Assembly (NCBI GenBank): GCA_964426675.1
Contig: CAYRRM010000027.1
Location: 1 to 41,721 of the forward strand
From: DYMC01 sp035406705
Lineage (GTDB): Bacteria > Verrucomicrobiota > Lentisphaeria > Victivallales > GWF2-50-93
Reading direction: 5' to 3'
Length of the DNA: 41,721 bases
The position numbers and the translations under genes are program-made. Shown in pieces: positions 16,289 through 25,115 of the stretch. Every line of letters starts with the position of its first letter. The stretch's first letter is position 1. The notes under the pieces are model-generated. The model did not search any database and was not told where the DNA came from. It saw only the letters and a list, made by a program, of their open reading frames with translations.

Positions 16289-17794
16289 CTAATCTCCATA
16301 AATATTATAATTTCCAATAGTAGTCTTAAGAGGATATTTACTTTTTATAAGATTTATGACCTCTTCTGAAAAATAAGAATTTGAACCTTTTGCAGATCTG
16401 ATTATGTAAAGACTAAAAAAGTTGTTGTTTATGGCGTCTTCTAATAAATTCTTTTCAATAATGTTTTTCCTTGCAAGCATACCATATTGATAGGGTTGAA
16501 TATAAATATCTTTCCCGGCACAAAGCAAATAACCTGGTTCATCACAAAGTACAGGTTCATCAACACTTTTTATTTCATTGATAATAGCATTTCCTGTTGC
16601 AAAATCATCTTCCGAAGGGGTAATATTTAATGCAGAGGGGGGCAAATCAAAACCATAAGTTGCAGTAAAGACCGGCGTTGGAGAGATAGGCAAGAAAAAA
16701 CCAAGCTGAACAGCAAGAATTGATGAAAAAACATAATTAGCTCCTTTAAAATTGTAATTTGATACAAAATTTGCCGCCGAAAAAGAGGCACATAAAAGCA
16801 GTGGAAGAAAATAAGAATCAATTGCCCCGTTTTTTATTGTGAGAAATGCAATAATCCCACTGGCAATAGAAAAATAGCCCAGAATTTTATCTCTGCGGAA
16901 ATTGTATATAGCAAAAATAAATAATATAATTGTAAACAAATGTGTTCGCATAAAAATAAATAATATCTTTGCGAAATTCGCAAAAGAAAAACCTATCATA
17001 TTCATTTTTGTCCAGTGAATAAAAATAGCTGTTTGAGATGTAAACATAATCCATGCAAGGAAAAAAAATAATCCGCTAAAAATTCCGCTAATAAAAATAA
17101 TAAAATCTCTCTTTGAAAAATTTAAACTCACAATAAAACCCGAAAAGACAATAGGCAGATAAGAGGGTTTTACAATAACTGCAGAAAAGGCAAAAAGAGA
17201 TGATAAAAATACTAAAATAGATGACAAATTAGTATTTTCAGATTTAACTACATCCTCGGAAATTCTCTTAACTTTATAAAGGAGAAAAATAGATATCGAC
17301 ATCATTACAAGAGCCAAAAAATCTACCCTTCCCATTGTGGAATATCTCCAGACTACAGGAGAAGAAACAAACAATAATACACTCGCAAGAGCAGCAAATA
17401 CCGACACCCTCTCTCTGGCAAAAAAAAAGATTAAAAAGAACACTAAAATTGCAGAAATAAAGGAAACAATACGGCCAGGAAGGAAAGGATTATTTGTGAA
17501 TTTTGCAAAAATCGCAGAAAAATAAAAAAATAAAGGCCCATAAGGATTATGTAACCATGGAAGAGAAGACTTTACAACAGGATATATATTCTCACCCTTT
17601 ACTGCTAAAGCCGTATAATTTGCCGTAATACCCTCACCGTATTCAAGTGGAAAAGGAAATGAAAGACAAATAATAGAGTGTCTCATGAAAAAAATCAAGA
17701 TTACAATAGCGAGAAAAAAGGCTATAATTACAGGTAAGTGAAAGAGATTCTTTTCCTGCATCCTTAACATTCCTATATTGCTTTTTTGAAGCAT
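16289..17794 (-). CDS. GT-C type membrane glycosyltransferase (GT39/ArnT-like)
   Basis: A 501-residue integral membrane protein with about ten or more hydrophobic helices. The first periplasmic loop after helix 1 carries an acidic motif, P-L-E-Y-G-E-G, and the next loop N-P-Y-G-P-L-F-F-Y-F, the arrangement seen in GT-C transferases that use lipid-phosphate sugars (PMT/ArnT/PF13231 group). It ends with a soluble C-terminal part. It probably adds a sugar to a lipid or protein on the periplasmic side; donor and acceptor are unknown. AGG lies upstream of 17794; in-frame ATGs 8 and 11 codons on have poorer spacing. The gene stands alone, convergent with the KAS operon. Confidence 0.8.
   Translation of the reverse strand: MLQKSNIGMLRMQEKNLFHLPVIIAFFLAIVILIFFMRHSIICLSFPFPLEYGEGITANYTALAVKGENIYPVVKSSLPWLHNPYGPLFFYFSAIFAKFTNNPFLPGRIVSFISAILVFFLIFFFARERVSVFAALASVLLFVSSPVVWRYSTMGRVDFLALVMMSISIFLLYKVKRISEDVVKSENTNLSSILVFLSSLFAFSAVIVKPSYLPIVFSGFIVSLNFSKRDFIIFISGIFSGLFFFLAWIMFTSQTAIFIHWTKMNMIGFSFANFAKILFIFMRTHLFTIILFIFAIYNFRRDKILGYFSIASGIIAFLTIKNGAIDSYFLPLLLCASFSAANFVSNYNFKGANYVFSSILAVQLGFFLPISPTPVFTATYGFDLPPSALNITPSEDDFATGNAIINEIKSVDEPVLCDEPGYLLCAGKDIYIQPYQYGMLARKNIIEKNLLEDAINNNFFSLYIIRSAKGSNSYFSEEVINLIKSKYPLKTTIGNYNIYGD
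16970..16982 (+). repeat. Dispersed 13-mer TGCGAAANTCGCA, copy 8
   Basis: Exact copy on the plus strand inside the minus-strand glycosyltransferase, hence opposite to the gene; the gene reads it as A-N-F-A. A 12/13 copy lies in the same gene at 17504-17516. Confidence 0.85.
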
Positions 17795-18215
17795 TCAAAA
17801 ACCTGTTAATTTTTGCAGTTTAATAATTAAAATTGCGAAATATAAGAAATTTTTTATAAATTATATGTAAACTTAGGAATTTATAAATCGTAAATTATCC
17901 TGAATATTTTACAAAAAAACCATTCAGTTTATGTTTATTATAAAACAACTATATTTTTTTACAAAGATAGAATTTTCAAGCAAATCTCTAAATAATCCCA
18001 AATAAAATCAGTTAATTTTGATTTTTAAATTCTTCGGAAATGAGCGGATTAGTGTTTTCACATAATATCTCCATTTGAAATTTGAATGAGAGATTACACA
18101 AACAACTTTTTAAAAAACATTTGAAATTTTATATTTGTTTTATTTCGTGAAAGTGCAATTTTTGAATTTCATATTGATTTTTTCATAAGAATTATGTGTT
18201 TGTTTGATATGTGGA
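17795..18215. other. AT-rich intergenic region, no gene seen
   Basis: About 420 bases between the 5' end of the glycosyltransferase and the 3' end of the GH4 gene. I see no open frame with coding character, no RNA fold and no repeat beyond a half copy of the dispersed motif (TTGCGAAA near 17834). It should hold the glycosyltransferase promoter near its left end. Confidence 0.6.
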
Positions 18216-19592
18216 TTATTTAAACCATTTTTCTGGTAAAGCATCTTTCTCTCTTGCAAGCAACTCATCTATCATTGCTTTACTATCTTCGATACTTGAA
18301 ACAAGGGGATCACATAGAAAAGCTCGCAATAGGATATTTTTATCACACGACACTGCCGCTTCGACAGATAACTGATGGCTATCGAGTACCTGAGACCATA
18401 AACCTCTAAGACCGATTGGAGCATTTCCTATAAATCTTGGTTTGGGTCCGTCCATACTCATATCGCAAAGCATTTCAAGAAAGGCGTCATCCGGCATATT
18501 TGGCACGGCTCCGTTATTAAAGGTATTTATGAAGAAAGCTTTCTTAAGCCCTCCCCACATTGCTTCTATAATATCTGTTGCATGGTCTGGTTTATGCTTT
18601 TTAAAGAATTCATCCATTCCTTTGATATTGAGATTATAAGAATCAACCTCAGCCCACATATCAGCATGAACTCTATATCTATCGGAGGCTTCCCATATCG
18701 ATAGAGGAGGAATTTTTTCATTTATTTTTCCAAGCCCTTGCCAGAAGCGCAAGTATTCTTTAGTATGGCCTGTACATGTAGGAATGTAACCAAATATTTC
18801 ATATAACTGATATGTAATGCTGTTATTGAAAACGGCCTTTGCTCCAATATCATAACCATTTGTTTCTTTTGCCGCTTCTATAGAAAGGGCTTTTGCGATT
18901 TTCGCACTCTGATCCGATCCTTTATACTCAGCTTTCAAAAGCCAGGTGAAATGATTTGGTCCGGCAATGCGGAAATCAAAATTTTTATCTATATCATCAT
19001 TCCACTCTTCAGGTGAAGAAATAATCCCTGCTCTAAGAGCATAATGCCTTTTTACATGTGGCATATGAAGCCCATCGCATAGAGCGAAACTCTTTAATTT
19101 GGGGGCAAATAGTTTTATTCCCATTCCATTGGCAGCTGTAGGATTTATGTAATTTATTACCCATGCTTCTGGACATATTTTCTCGATTTTTTTACAATAA
19201 TCCAATATATGGGGAAATTCTCTTAATGTCCTGAATATTCCGCCGGGACCTATTGTATCTCCACTGCACATCCTTATTCCGTATTTAAGAGCTACTTCAC
19301 AGTCTATTTCTCGAAATTTAACAGATCTATCGGCAAAACTAAGAACAACAAAATCACTACCTTTTAAGACTTCCTCTGCATTAGTTGAAGCTTCTATTTT
19401 TAAAGGCACTTTTAAATGTTTTACAGCCTTAAGAGCTAATGTCCTCATACGCTCAAGGTTAACTTCATCCCTGTCCACAAGCCCCAAAATTCCTTTATTC
19501 AGATACTCCGATGTACAACATTGCCATATTGCCTGCCGCCCAAAAAATAGACTTCCTGCCCCAATAATCACAATTTTAGGTCCTTTTTTCAT
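18216..19592 (-). CDS. Glycoside hydrolase family 4 protein
   Basis: GH4 enzymes cleave alpha- or beta-glycosides or galacturonides by an NAD- and Mn-dependent redox/elimination mechanism in the cytoplasm. The 458-residue protein has the Rossmann start K-I-V-I-I-G-A-G-S-L-F-F-G, the V-I-N-Y-I-N-P-T-A segment and the metal-binding C-D-G-L-H stretch of the family. A strong AAAAGGAG site precedes 19592. Length and opening resemble the alpha-glucosidase/alpha-galacturonidase branch, but the substrate cannot be fixed. A divergent AraC-type regulator next door is the likely controller. A dispersed 13-mer lies at 18894. Confidence 0.92.
   Translation of the reverse strand: MKKGPKIVIIGAGSLFFGRQAIWQCCTSEYLNKGILGLVDRDEVNLERMRTLALKAVKHLKVPLKIEASTNAEEVLKGSDFVVLSFADRSVKFREIDCEVALKYGIRMCSGDTIGPGGIFRTLREFPHILDYCKKIEKICPEAWVINYINPTAANGMGIKLFAPKLKSFALCDGLHMPHVKRHYALRAGIISSPEEWNDDIDKNFDFRIAGPNHFTWLLKAEYKGSDQSAKIAKALSIEAAKETNGYDIGAKAVFNNSITYQLYEIFGYIPTCTGHTKEYLRFWQGLGKINEKIPPLSIWEASDRYRVHADMWAEVDSYNLNIKGMDEFFKKHKPDHATDIIEAMWGGLKKAFFINTFNNGAVPNMPDDAFLEMLCDMSMDGPKPRFIGNAPIGLRGLWSQVLDSHQLSVEAAVSCDKNILLRAFLCDPLVSSIEDSKAMIDELLAREKDALPEKWFK
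18894..18906 (-). repeat. Dispersed 13-mer TGCGAAANTCGCA, copy 9
   Basis: Exact copy on the minus strand within and co-oriented with the GH4 gene, encoding A-K-I-A. Confidence 0.85.
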
Positions 19593-19705
19593 TAGGTTTT
19601 CTCCTTTTAAAATTAAAAATCTTGATATATATTATATATTAGAATTAATAAATAAGAATGGAGAAAAATTAAAAAAAATATGAAAAATATTGATTTTTAT
19701 ATGAT
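19593..19705. promoter_or_regulatory. Divergent promoter region between GH4 and AraC genes
   Basis: A 113-base, very AT-rich spacer between two genes that read away from each other. It must hold both start sites and probably the AraC operator. TATATT-like boxes are abundant around 19626-19640, but no single promoter or direct-repeat operator can be chosen by eye. Confidence 0.5.
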
Positions 19706-20572
19706 ATGACAGTCAACATCGATAAAACTTTTTACAGAAAACCATCTCCTGCGACATCTCTTCCATTCAAAGTTCGTGTTTGTGGGAAGATAGAGGATAG
19801 TCCGCATCATGCTACTTTGGGAACATATAATAAAGATGCGATGGTAATGGTATTTATTTCCGGCAAAGGATATTACGTTATTGGCAAAAATAAATTTGAA
19901 ATATCAGGGGGTATGCTTGGTTTAATTCTTCCGAATGAGGAAATTGGAATATTATCTTCAGACCCTAAATTTCCCTATGAACATTATTATTGCAGATTTG
20001 CAGGCCATGAGGCTATGAAAATAGCAGAAAGGATAAGGATTCAAATGAAAGCAAACTTTATAGAATTTAATGGATGGTCTCAATTGACTGAATATTTTGA
20101 AAGATTGATAGGTCTTTCCAGGAAGTTTAAAAGCTCAGAGAATGAGGCAGTTATAGAAAGAATGACTCCCACAGACAGCGCTCTTGCGATGTTGCTTTCG
20201 GTGATTGAATTCAGTGGAGAGGAAAATGGGACAATTTCTTCTGAAGATTTATTAAGATATATGATGGAAAGAATTTCTTCACCGGTTGATTTGAATATGA
20301 TGGCAACACATTTTAACTTATCAAAGGAACACCTTTGCAGAAAAGCAAAAAAACTGCTCGGAGATACTTTGTACAATTGTTGGTACAAGGAAAAAATGAA
20401 CTGGGCTATGAAATTACTCCGAGAAACTGATGATAATATATATAGTATTGCCTTGAAATGCGGATACAAAGATCCTCTCTACTTTTCAAAGGTTTTCAAA
20501 TCATTTACCAATAAAAGTCCAAAAGAATGGAGAAAAAAATTTACTTTATCCAAAAATATATATATCGAATAA
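19706..20572 (+). CDS. AraC family transcriptional regulator
   Basis: A 288-residue regulator. The N-terminal half (about 20-110) looks like a cupin-type effector-binding domain (G-K-G-Y-Y-V-I-G-K-N-K-F-E-I-S-G-G). The C-terminal 100 residues are an AraC/XylS double helix-turn-helix: D-L-N-M-M-A-T-H-F-N-L-S-K-E-H-L-C-R then I-Y-S-I-A-L-K-C-G-Y-K-D-P-L-Y-F-S-K-V-F-K and S-P-K-E-W-R. It is divergent from the GH4 gene and most likely activates it in response to a sugar. The start lacks a clear ribosome site. lpxB follows after 28 bases, so partial cotranscription is possible. Confidence 0.93.
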   Translation: MTVNIDKTFYRKPSPATSLPFKVRVCGKIEDSPHHATLGTYNKDAMVMVFISGKGYYVIGKNKFEISGGMLGLILPNEEIGILSSDPKFPYEHYYCRFAGHEAMKIAERIRIQMKANFIEFNGWSQLTEYFERLIGLSRKFKSSENEAVIERMTPTDSALAMLLSVIEFSGEENGTISSEDLLRYMMERISSPVDLNMMATHFNLSKEHLCRKAKKLLGDTLYNCWYKEKMNWAMKLLRETDDNIYSIALKCGYKDPLYFSKVFKSFTNKSPKEWRKKFTLSKNIYIE

Positions 20573-20600
20573 AATAATTTTGGCTGTAAGTTAATAAATT

Positions 20601-21752
20601 ATGGAAAAAAGAAAAAAAATCTGGATTTTCGCTGGAGAAAGTTCTGGTGATGCGTATGGAGCCGAACTTGCAAAATCACTTTCAAAGCTAAGTCCTGAGC
20701 CACTTTTTATTTCTGGAATGGGTGGGGAAAAGATGCGTTCTGCTGGTGTTGAGATTATGGTAGATTCTACTGAACTCGGAGTGGTTGGTTTTGTAGAAGT
20801 TTTCAGCAAAATATTCACATTCATAAAAATATTCAAGTATCTCGTTAAAAAAGCTGTAAAAGAACAGCCTGATGCTGTTGTCCTTATAGATTATCCCGGC
20901 TTTAATATCAGATTTGCAAAGGAGATGAAAAAAAGAAATATCAATGTGGTATGGTATGTGAGTCCTCAGGTTTGGGCGTGGGGAAAAAGACGAATCCCAA
21001 AACTCGCCGAATACTGCCGAAAAATGTTAGTAATATTCCCATTTGAAAAAAGTATTTTCATGGATGCTGGACTTGATACAGATTTTGTTGGACATCCTCT
21101 CGTAGATATTGTTAAGCGCCGAACCAGGCAGGATATAAAAAAGGATAAAAATCTGATTTTAATTCTTCCTGGCAGCAGATACAATGAAGTAAACAGGCTT
21201 TTTTGGCCTATGCTCGAAACAGCTCTTGAACTATCAAATATTAAACCTGAATTAAAATTTGCTGTTTCTTTAAATAGAAAGAGTATTCAAGAAAGATGTC
21301 TTGAGATTTATAAAAAATTCAAAATAAAAAACTCTTGTGAAAATTTAAAGATTGATTTTTCTTATGGGGAGACGGATTCTCTTATGCAAAAAGCTTCCAC
21401 TGGAATAGCTGCATCAGGAACAGTCACGGTAGAATCAGCAATAGCAGGACTGCCTCTGGTCGTAGTATATAAGCTTAATCCCATTACTTTTTTTCTTGGA
21501 AAATTACTTGTCAAGTTACCTTATTTTACAATGGTCAATATAATTTGTGGAGAATTAGTTTTCATGGAATTTTTACAGAAAGAAGTAAACAAAGATATCC
21601 TTTCCAAAGCAGTACTTGAAATTCTTCCAGATGGACCGCGCAGAGCTTATGTAGAACGAAAAATGAATGAAATGGTTGACAATATTTCTTTTAAGAGTGA
21701 AAGTGCATCAGACAATGCTGCAAATGAAATACTAAAAATAATTTCCGTATAA
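20601..21752 (+). CDS. lpxB: Lipid-A-disaccharide synthase
   Basis: LpxB (GT19) joins UDP-2,3-diacylglucosamine and lipid X to make the lipid A disaccharide. The 383-residue length is normal. Visible motifs are the opening A-G-E-S-S-G-D-A-Y-G-A, G-M-G-G-E-K-M, V-L-I-D-Y-P-G-F-N, Y-V-S-P-Q-V-W-A-W, F-V-G-H-P-L-V-D, L-P-G-S-R-Y-N-E and A-A-S-G-T-V-T-V-E-S. It is strong evidence for an LPS outer membrane. Other lpx genes are not in the window. Confidence 0.97.
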   Translation: MEKRKKIWIFAGESSGDAYGAELAKSLSKLSPEPLFISGMGGEKMRSAGVEIMVDSTELGVVGFVEVFSKIFTFIKIFKYLVKKAVKEQPDAVVLIDYPGFNIRFAKEMKKRNINVVWYVSPQVWAWGKRRIPKLAEYCRKMLVIFPFEKSIFMDAGLDTDFVGHPLVDIVKRRTRQDIKKDKNLILILPGSRYNEVNRLFWPMLETALELSNIKPELKFAVSLNRKSIQERCLEIYKKFKIKNSCENLKIDFSYGETDSLMQKASTGIAASGTVTVESAIAGLPLVVVYKLNPITFFLGKLLVKLPYFTMVNIICGELVFMEFLQKEVNKDILSKAVLEILPDGPRRAYVERKMNEMVDNISFKSESASDNAANEILKIISV

Positions 21753-22170
21753 TTTAACATAATTTTTTTCTACAATCTTGCGATTTTTAATACATAACTC
21801 ATTGTAAATCAACATAAATTTATAAAAATTACGATTTCAAAAATTTTCAATTTGCGATTTTCGCTCAAGTCAACCGTTGAACTTATCATACATATTTTAA
21901 GAAATTTATATTCCTTAGCGGTGAGGCATTGGGACACAAGTATGACAACTACAGCAAGTTGAAGACAAAGCTACAGAACAACGGTTTACTATATGCGGGC
22001 TAAAAAATGGGGAAAAATGAAATGTCGAAAATTGTGATTTTTGTTAAAAAATCATAATATCTTTAAAAAGATATCTGCGCTCTTTCTATCTTTCGTGAAT
22101 AATATGATCTCGTTGTTCATTGATTAACATCGGTTTTCTTTGGAGCTTTTTACTTAGCTCTGGTTCCTCT
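21753..22170. other. Convergent intergenic region with a 12/13 motif copy and a coding remnant
   Basis: About 420 bases between the ends of lpxB and gadC. It holds TGCGATTTTCGCT at 21853-21865 (12/13 match to the dispersed element and the only near copy outside a gene), a short open frame listed separately, and an 8-bp inverted repeat with only a 2-base gap at 22057-22074 (ATATCTTT/AAAGATAT). No T run follows, so it is not a clear terminator. Confidence 0.55.
21881..22003 (+). pseudogene. Possible C-terminal remnant of an unknown gene
   Basis: A 40-codon open stretch ending in TAA. Its last 28 codons (from agc at 21917) have higher GC and a more coding-like look than the surrounding DNA, reading S-G-E-A-L-G-H-K-Y-D-N-Y-S-K-L-K then T-K-L-Q-N-N-G-L-L-Y-A-G. 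There is no start codon or ribosome site, and a stop lies just upstream at 21878. I do not recognise the family. It may be the tail of a decayed gene, or chance. Confidence 0.25.
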
Positions 22171-23604
22171 TCATTCGCAATTTTTTTTTCTAATATTATG
22201 AATTATCAACGGTAAAGATGTAAATATTATAGTACTGACTATAACAATGATTGTATATAAAGCTGGAGATGATATGGGTAACTGCTCTGGAGGAAAAAAA
22301 GAAACTATAAAACTGAAGAGCATTGCTATAAAACCGATTCCCGCAATAGTCCATGCCCCAACTTTACCAAATGGCACAGAGAAAGGACGAATTAGCTCCG
22401 GCTTACTGTACCTGAGTTTTATTAAGCTTAAATACATCAACATATACATAATCAGGTAAAGAGCTATAGTCATAGCTGAAATAAGTAAAAAGCCAACCTC
22501 TACATCATCCATCACAAAATACAAACAGGAAATTAGAGTTACAATCATACCTTGAATTGTCATTATGCGCGTAGGCATATCATTTTTATTTGTTTTACTT
22601 AAAGAATCCGGTAATTCTCCTTCTTCTGCAGTTACAAGGAGTCCTCTACAGGGACTTGCAATCCATGCGAAAATACCTCCCATAACACCAAAACATACCA
22701 GAAAAGACAAGAGTTTAGATAATAATGGCATATGCCATATATTGTCTATTACTACTTTGAATGTCATAAAAACGCCATTTGTAAGATTAATTTCTTCATA
22801 AGGGAGTATTGCTGCAATAGGTATTGCTACCAAAATTGAAATGATTAAGGCAATGAGGGCTCCGAGAGCAATTGCAATAGGAAAATCTCGAGCTGGATTT
22901 TTCATTTCTATTACATGAACGCTTTGAACTTCTATTCCGGCAAAAGTAAGTAATATTCCAGCAAGGAAAGAAATCGTTCCAAAACCTTTTATTTCTGGCC
23001 ATAAACGAGGATGCCCCAGATGTTCCAAGGCAGGTGAAGAAATATTGTTCCAGGCCGGTTGATGTCCTGAACTTATCCAATAAATAAAGAGAATAAAGAG
23101 GAAAATACCAGGCAATACAGTTCCAACAATGAATGCGTAGTTTGAAATTTTTGCAAATACATTTACGCCTTTGAAAGCTAAGAATGTAGCCAACCAGTAA
23201 GTAACAATACAGAAAATACCTACGTAAAAATGATTTTCTGATAATTCTGATTTTCCAATTGCATAAGCAAAAGCTGAGGCAGCAAAAGCGAGTGCCGTAG
23301 GGTACCACACGAGATTCTGTACCCATTGCAGCCATATGGCAAGGAATCCCCACTTTTTACCAAAAGCTTCACCTACCCATATAAAAATACCACCTTTGCG
23401 ATTTGAAAAAGCGGCACCTAACTCTGCTGAAACTAATGAAGCTGGAATAAGAAAAAATATTAATGCAAATGCCAGATAAACAAACATTGTCATTTCTTCT
23501 TTTGCTATCAGTGGGATACCACGAAGACTTGTAAGAACTGCCGCGGCAGTCATTAATCCAAGTGAAAATATACCTAAATTATTTTTCTTTGTTTCATTTT
23601 TCAT
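22171..23604 (-). CDS. gadC: Glutamate:GABA antiporter, APC family
   Basis: A twelve-helix amino acid antiporter that exchanges external glutamate for internal GABA, next to the decarboxylase that makes GABA. The 477-residue protein has the family pattern: a G-L-M-T-A-A-A-V first helix, P-A-S-L-V-S-A-E-L-G, F-I-W-V-G-E-A-F-G-K-K-W-G-F, G-I-E-V-Q-S-V-H-V-I-E-M in helix 6 and N-P-A-R-D-F-P. It ends a few residues after the last helix (I-I-H-N-I-R-K-K-N-C-E). E. coli GadC (511 residues) has about 35 more residues forming a pH-sensing plug that closes the channel at neutral pH; that part is missing here. The start overlaps the end of gadB by 11 bases, so the two are coupled. Confidence 0.9.
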   Translation of the reverse strand: MKNETKKNNLGIFSLGLMTAAAVLTSLRGIPLIAKEEMTMFVYLAFALIFFLIPASLVSAELGAAFSNRKGGIFIWVGEAFGKKWGFLAIWLQWVQNLVWYPTALAFAASAFAYAIGKSELSENHFYVGIFCIVTYWLATFLAFKGVNVFAKISNYAFIVGTVLPGIFLFILFIYWISSGHQPAWNNISSPALEHLGHPRLWPEIKGFGTISFLAGILLTFAGIEVQSVHVIEMKNPARDFPIAIALGALIALIISILVAIPIAAILPYEEINLTNGVFMTFKVVIDNIWHMPLLSKLLSFLVCFGVMGGIFAWIASPCRGLLVTAEEGELPDSLSKTNKNDMPTRIMTIQGMIVTLISCLYFVMDDVEVGFLLISAMTIALYLIMYMLMYLSLIKLRYSKPELIRPFSVPFGKVGAWTIAGIGFIAMLFSFIVSFFPPEQLPISSPALYTIIVIVSTIIFTSLPLIIHNIRKKNCE

Positions 23605-25024
23605 TAGAGTCAGTCCTTGATTGTAATGCGTGGTGATAAAATTTTATATTTTTATTGTGCATTTTTGCTGATACTGGATATTGATTTAAATGCTTCAGAG
23701 CCATTTGCATATCATCAAGAAAAATTTCTGCCATGTCTCTGCTGAAGCCATGTCTTATTAGTATTCGCATAACGGTTATATCAGTGATATTAGGCGGCAT
23801 TGTATAAGCTGGTACCTGCCATCCGCGCATTCTTAATCTATCAGAAAGTTCAAATAAATTATATTTTGAAGATTCAGGCTTCTTTAATATCCACGAAACT
23901 GCCGGAATACCTTTACGGCTATTACCATCAAATAATATTTCAAAATCTCCCAATTTTGCAATTTCTTTCGCAAGATACCTGGCGATATCATAACAGTTCT
24001 GATGTATTTTTCGATATCCTTCCCGGCCAAGACGCAAAAAGTTATAATATTGAGCAACAATTTGTCCTGCAGGGCGCGAAAAATTAAGGGCAAATGTGGG
24101 CAAATCACCACCGAGATAATTTACTCTGAATATTAGCTCTTCCGGCAATGCTTGACTATCACGCCATATTATCCAACCAACACCAAGAGGTGCTAAACCA
24201 AATTTATGTCCTGATGTATTAATTGAATGTACCCTCGGAATACGGAAATCCCATACTAAATTTGGCTCTATAAACGGAGCAAGAAAACCACCTGAAGCTG
24301 CATCAACATGAATAGGAATATTAAGCCCTGTTCTTTTTTCAAATCTATCCAGGGCTTCTGCAATTTCAAGAACGGGCTCATACTGGCAGGTAAAGGTGAC
24401 TCCAAAAGTTACAACTACTCCGATAGTGTTTTCATCAATGTTTTCAAGTAGCTTATCTACTGTCATTCCAAGTTGTTCTCGCTCAATTGGGATTTCCCTT
24501 AGTTCTACATCGAAATAACGTGCAAATTTATGCCAGCATACTTGAACTGGTCCACTTACTATATTTGGTTGTCCGATTTTCTTTCCAGACATTTCCATAC
24601 GCTTGCGCCATCGCCATTTCATTGCGAGACCGCCCAGCATAGCAGCTTCACTTGAACCTGTTGTTGAACAACCAGGAGCCCTATTCTTTTCAGGAGAATT
24701 CCATAGATTTGCCAGAATATGAACGCATCTATTTTCTATTTCTGCTGTTGAGGGATACTCGTCTTTGTCTATCATATTTTTATCGATGCATAAATCCATT
24801 AATTTATGTATTTCTTCATCAAGATAGGTTTGACAAAAAGTAGCAAGATTTTGTCTTGCATTGCCGTCCATAATTAACTCGTCGCGTATGATAGACATAG
24901 CAAATTCTGGGCATATCTCATCAGATGGAATTCTATATTTTGGGACTGGTTTATCGAGTATTTTACTCCCGTAAATATCAGCATTTAAGTCTTTTATTTT
25001 ATCTTTTTTATAGTGCAGTGCCAT
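23594..25024 (-). CDS. gadB: Glutamate decarboxylase
   Basis: PLP enzyme converting glutamate to GABA and CO2, consuming a cytoplasmic proton. The 476-residue protein is close to E. coli GadA/B (466). The PLP lysine is K274 in N-T-S-G-H-K-F-G; upstream are G-C-S-T-T-G-S-S-E-A-A-M-L-G and H-V-D-A-A-S-G-G-F, with the D-A-A aspartate that contacts the PLP ring. The N-terminus contains P-K-Y-R-I-P as in the E. coli enzyme. A strong GGAGG site precedes 25024. With gadC it makes a complete acid-resistance or GABA-forming unit. Confidence 0.96.
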   Translation of the reverse strand: MALHYKKDKIKDLNADIYGSKILDKPVPKYRIPSDEICPEFAMSIIRDELIMDGNARQNLATFCQTYLDEEIHKLMDLCIDKNMIDKDEYPSTAEIENRCVHILANLWNSPEKNRAPGCSTTGSSEAAMLGGLAMKWRWRKRMEMSGKKIGQPNIVSGPVQVCWHKFARYFDVELREIPIEREQLGMTVDKLLENIDENTIGVVVTFGVTFTCQYEPVLEIAEALDRFEKRTGLNIPIHVDAASGGFLAPFIEPNLVWDFRIPRVHSINTSGHKFGLAPLGVGWIIWRDSQALPEELIFRVNYLGGDLPTFALNFSRPAGQIVAQYYNFLRLGREGYRKIHQNCYDIARYLAKEIAKLGDFEILFDGNSRKGIPAVSWILKKPESSKYNLFELSDRLRMRGWQVPAYTMPPNITDITVMRILIRHGFSRDMAEIFLDDMQMALKHLNQYPVSAKMHNKNIKFYHHALQSRTDSNEK

Positions 25025-25115
25025 TTTTTACGCCTCCGATTTTCAATTAATTAAATAACATTTTGAATATAATTTTATGCAAACATTAATAATTTATTAT
25101 TAATCTTTATTTTTA

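Noticed and set aside
22057..22074. ATATCTTT/AAAGATAT inverted repeat as a terminator for lpxB or gadC
   Set aside because: The gap is 2 bases, the stem is AT-only, and no T run follows on either strand.
22796..23353. 185-codon open frame on the minus strand within gadC
   Set aside because: It is in another frame of the same strand as a clear antiporter gene, and its composition is that of a shadow (C/F/S/N-rich, no domain).
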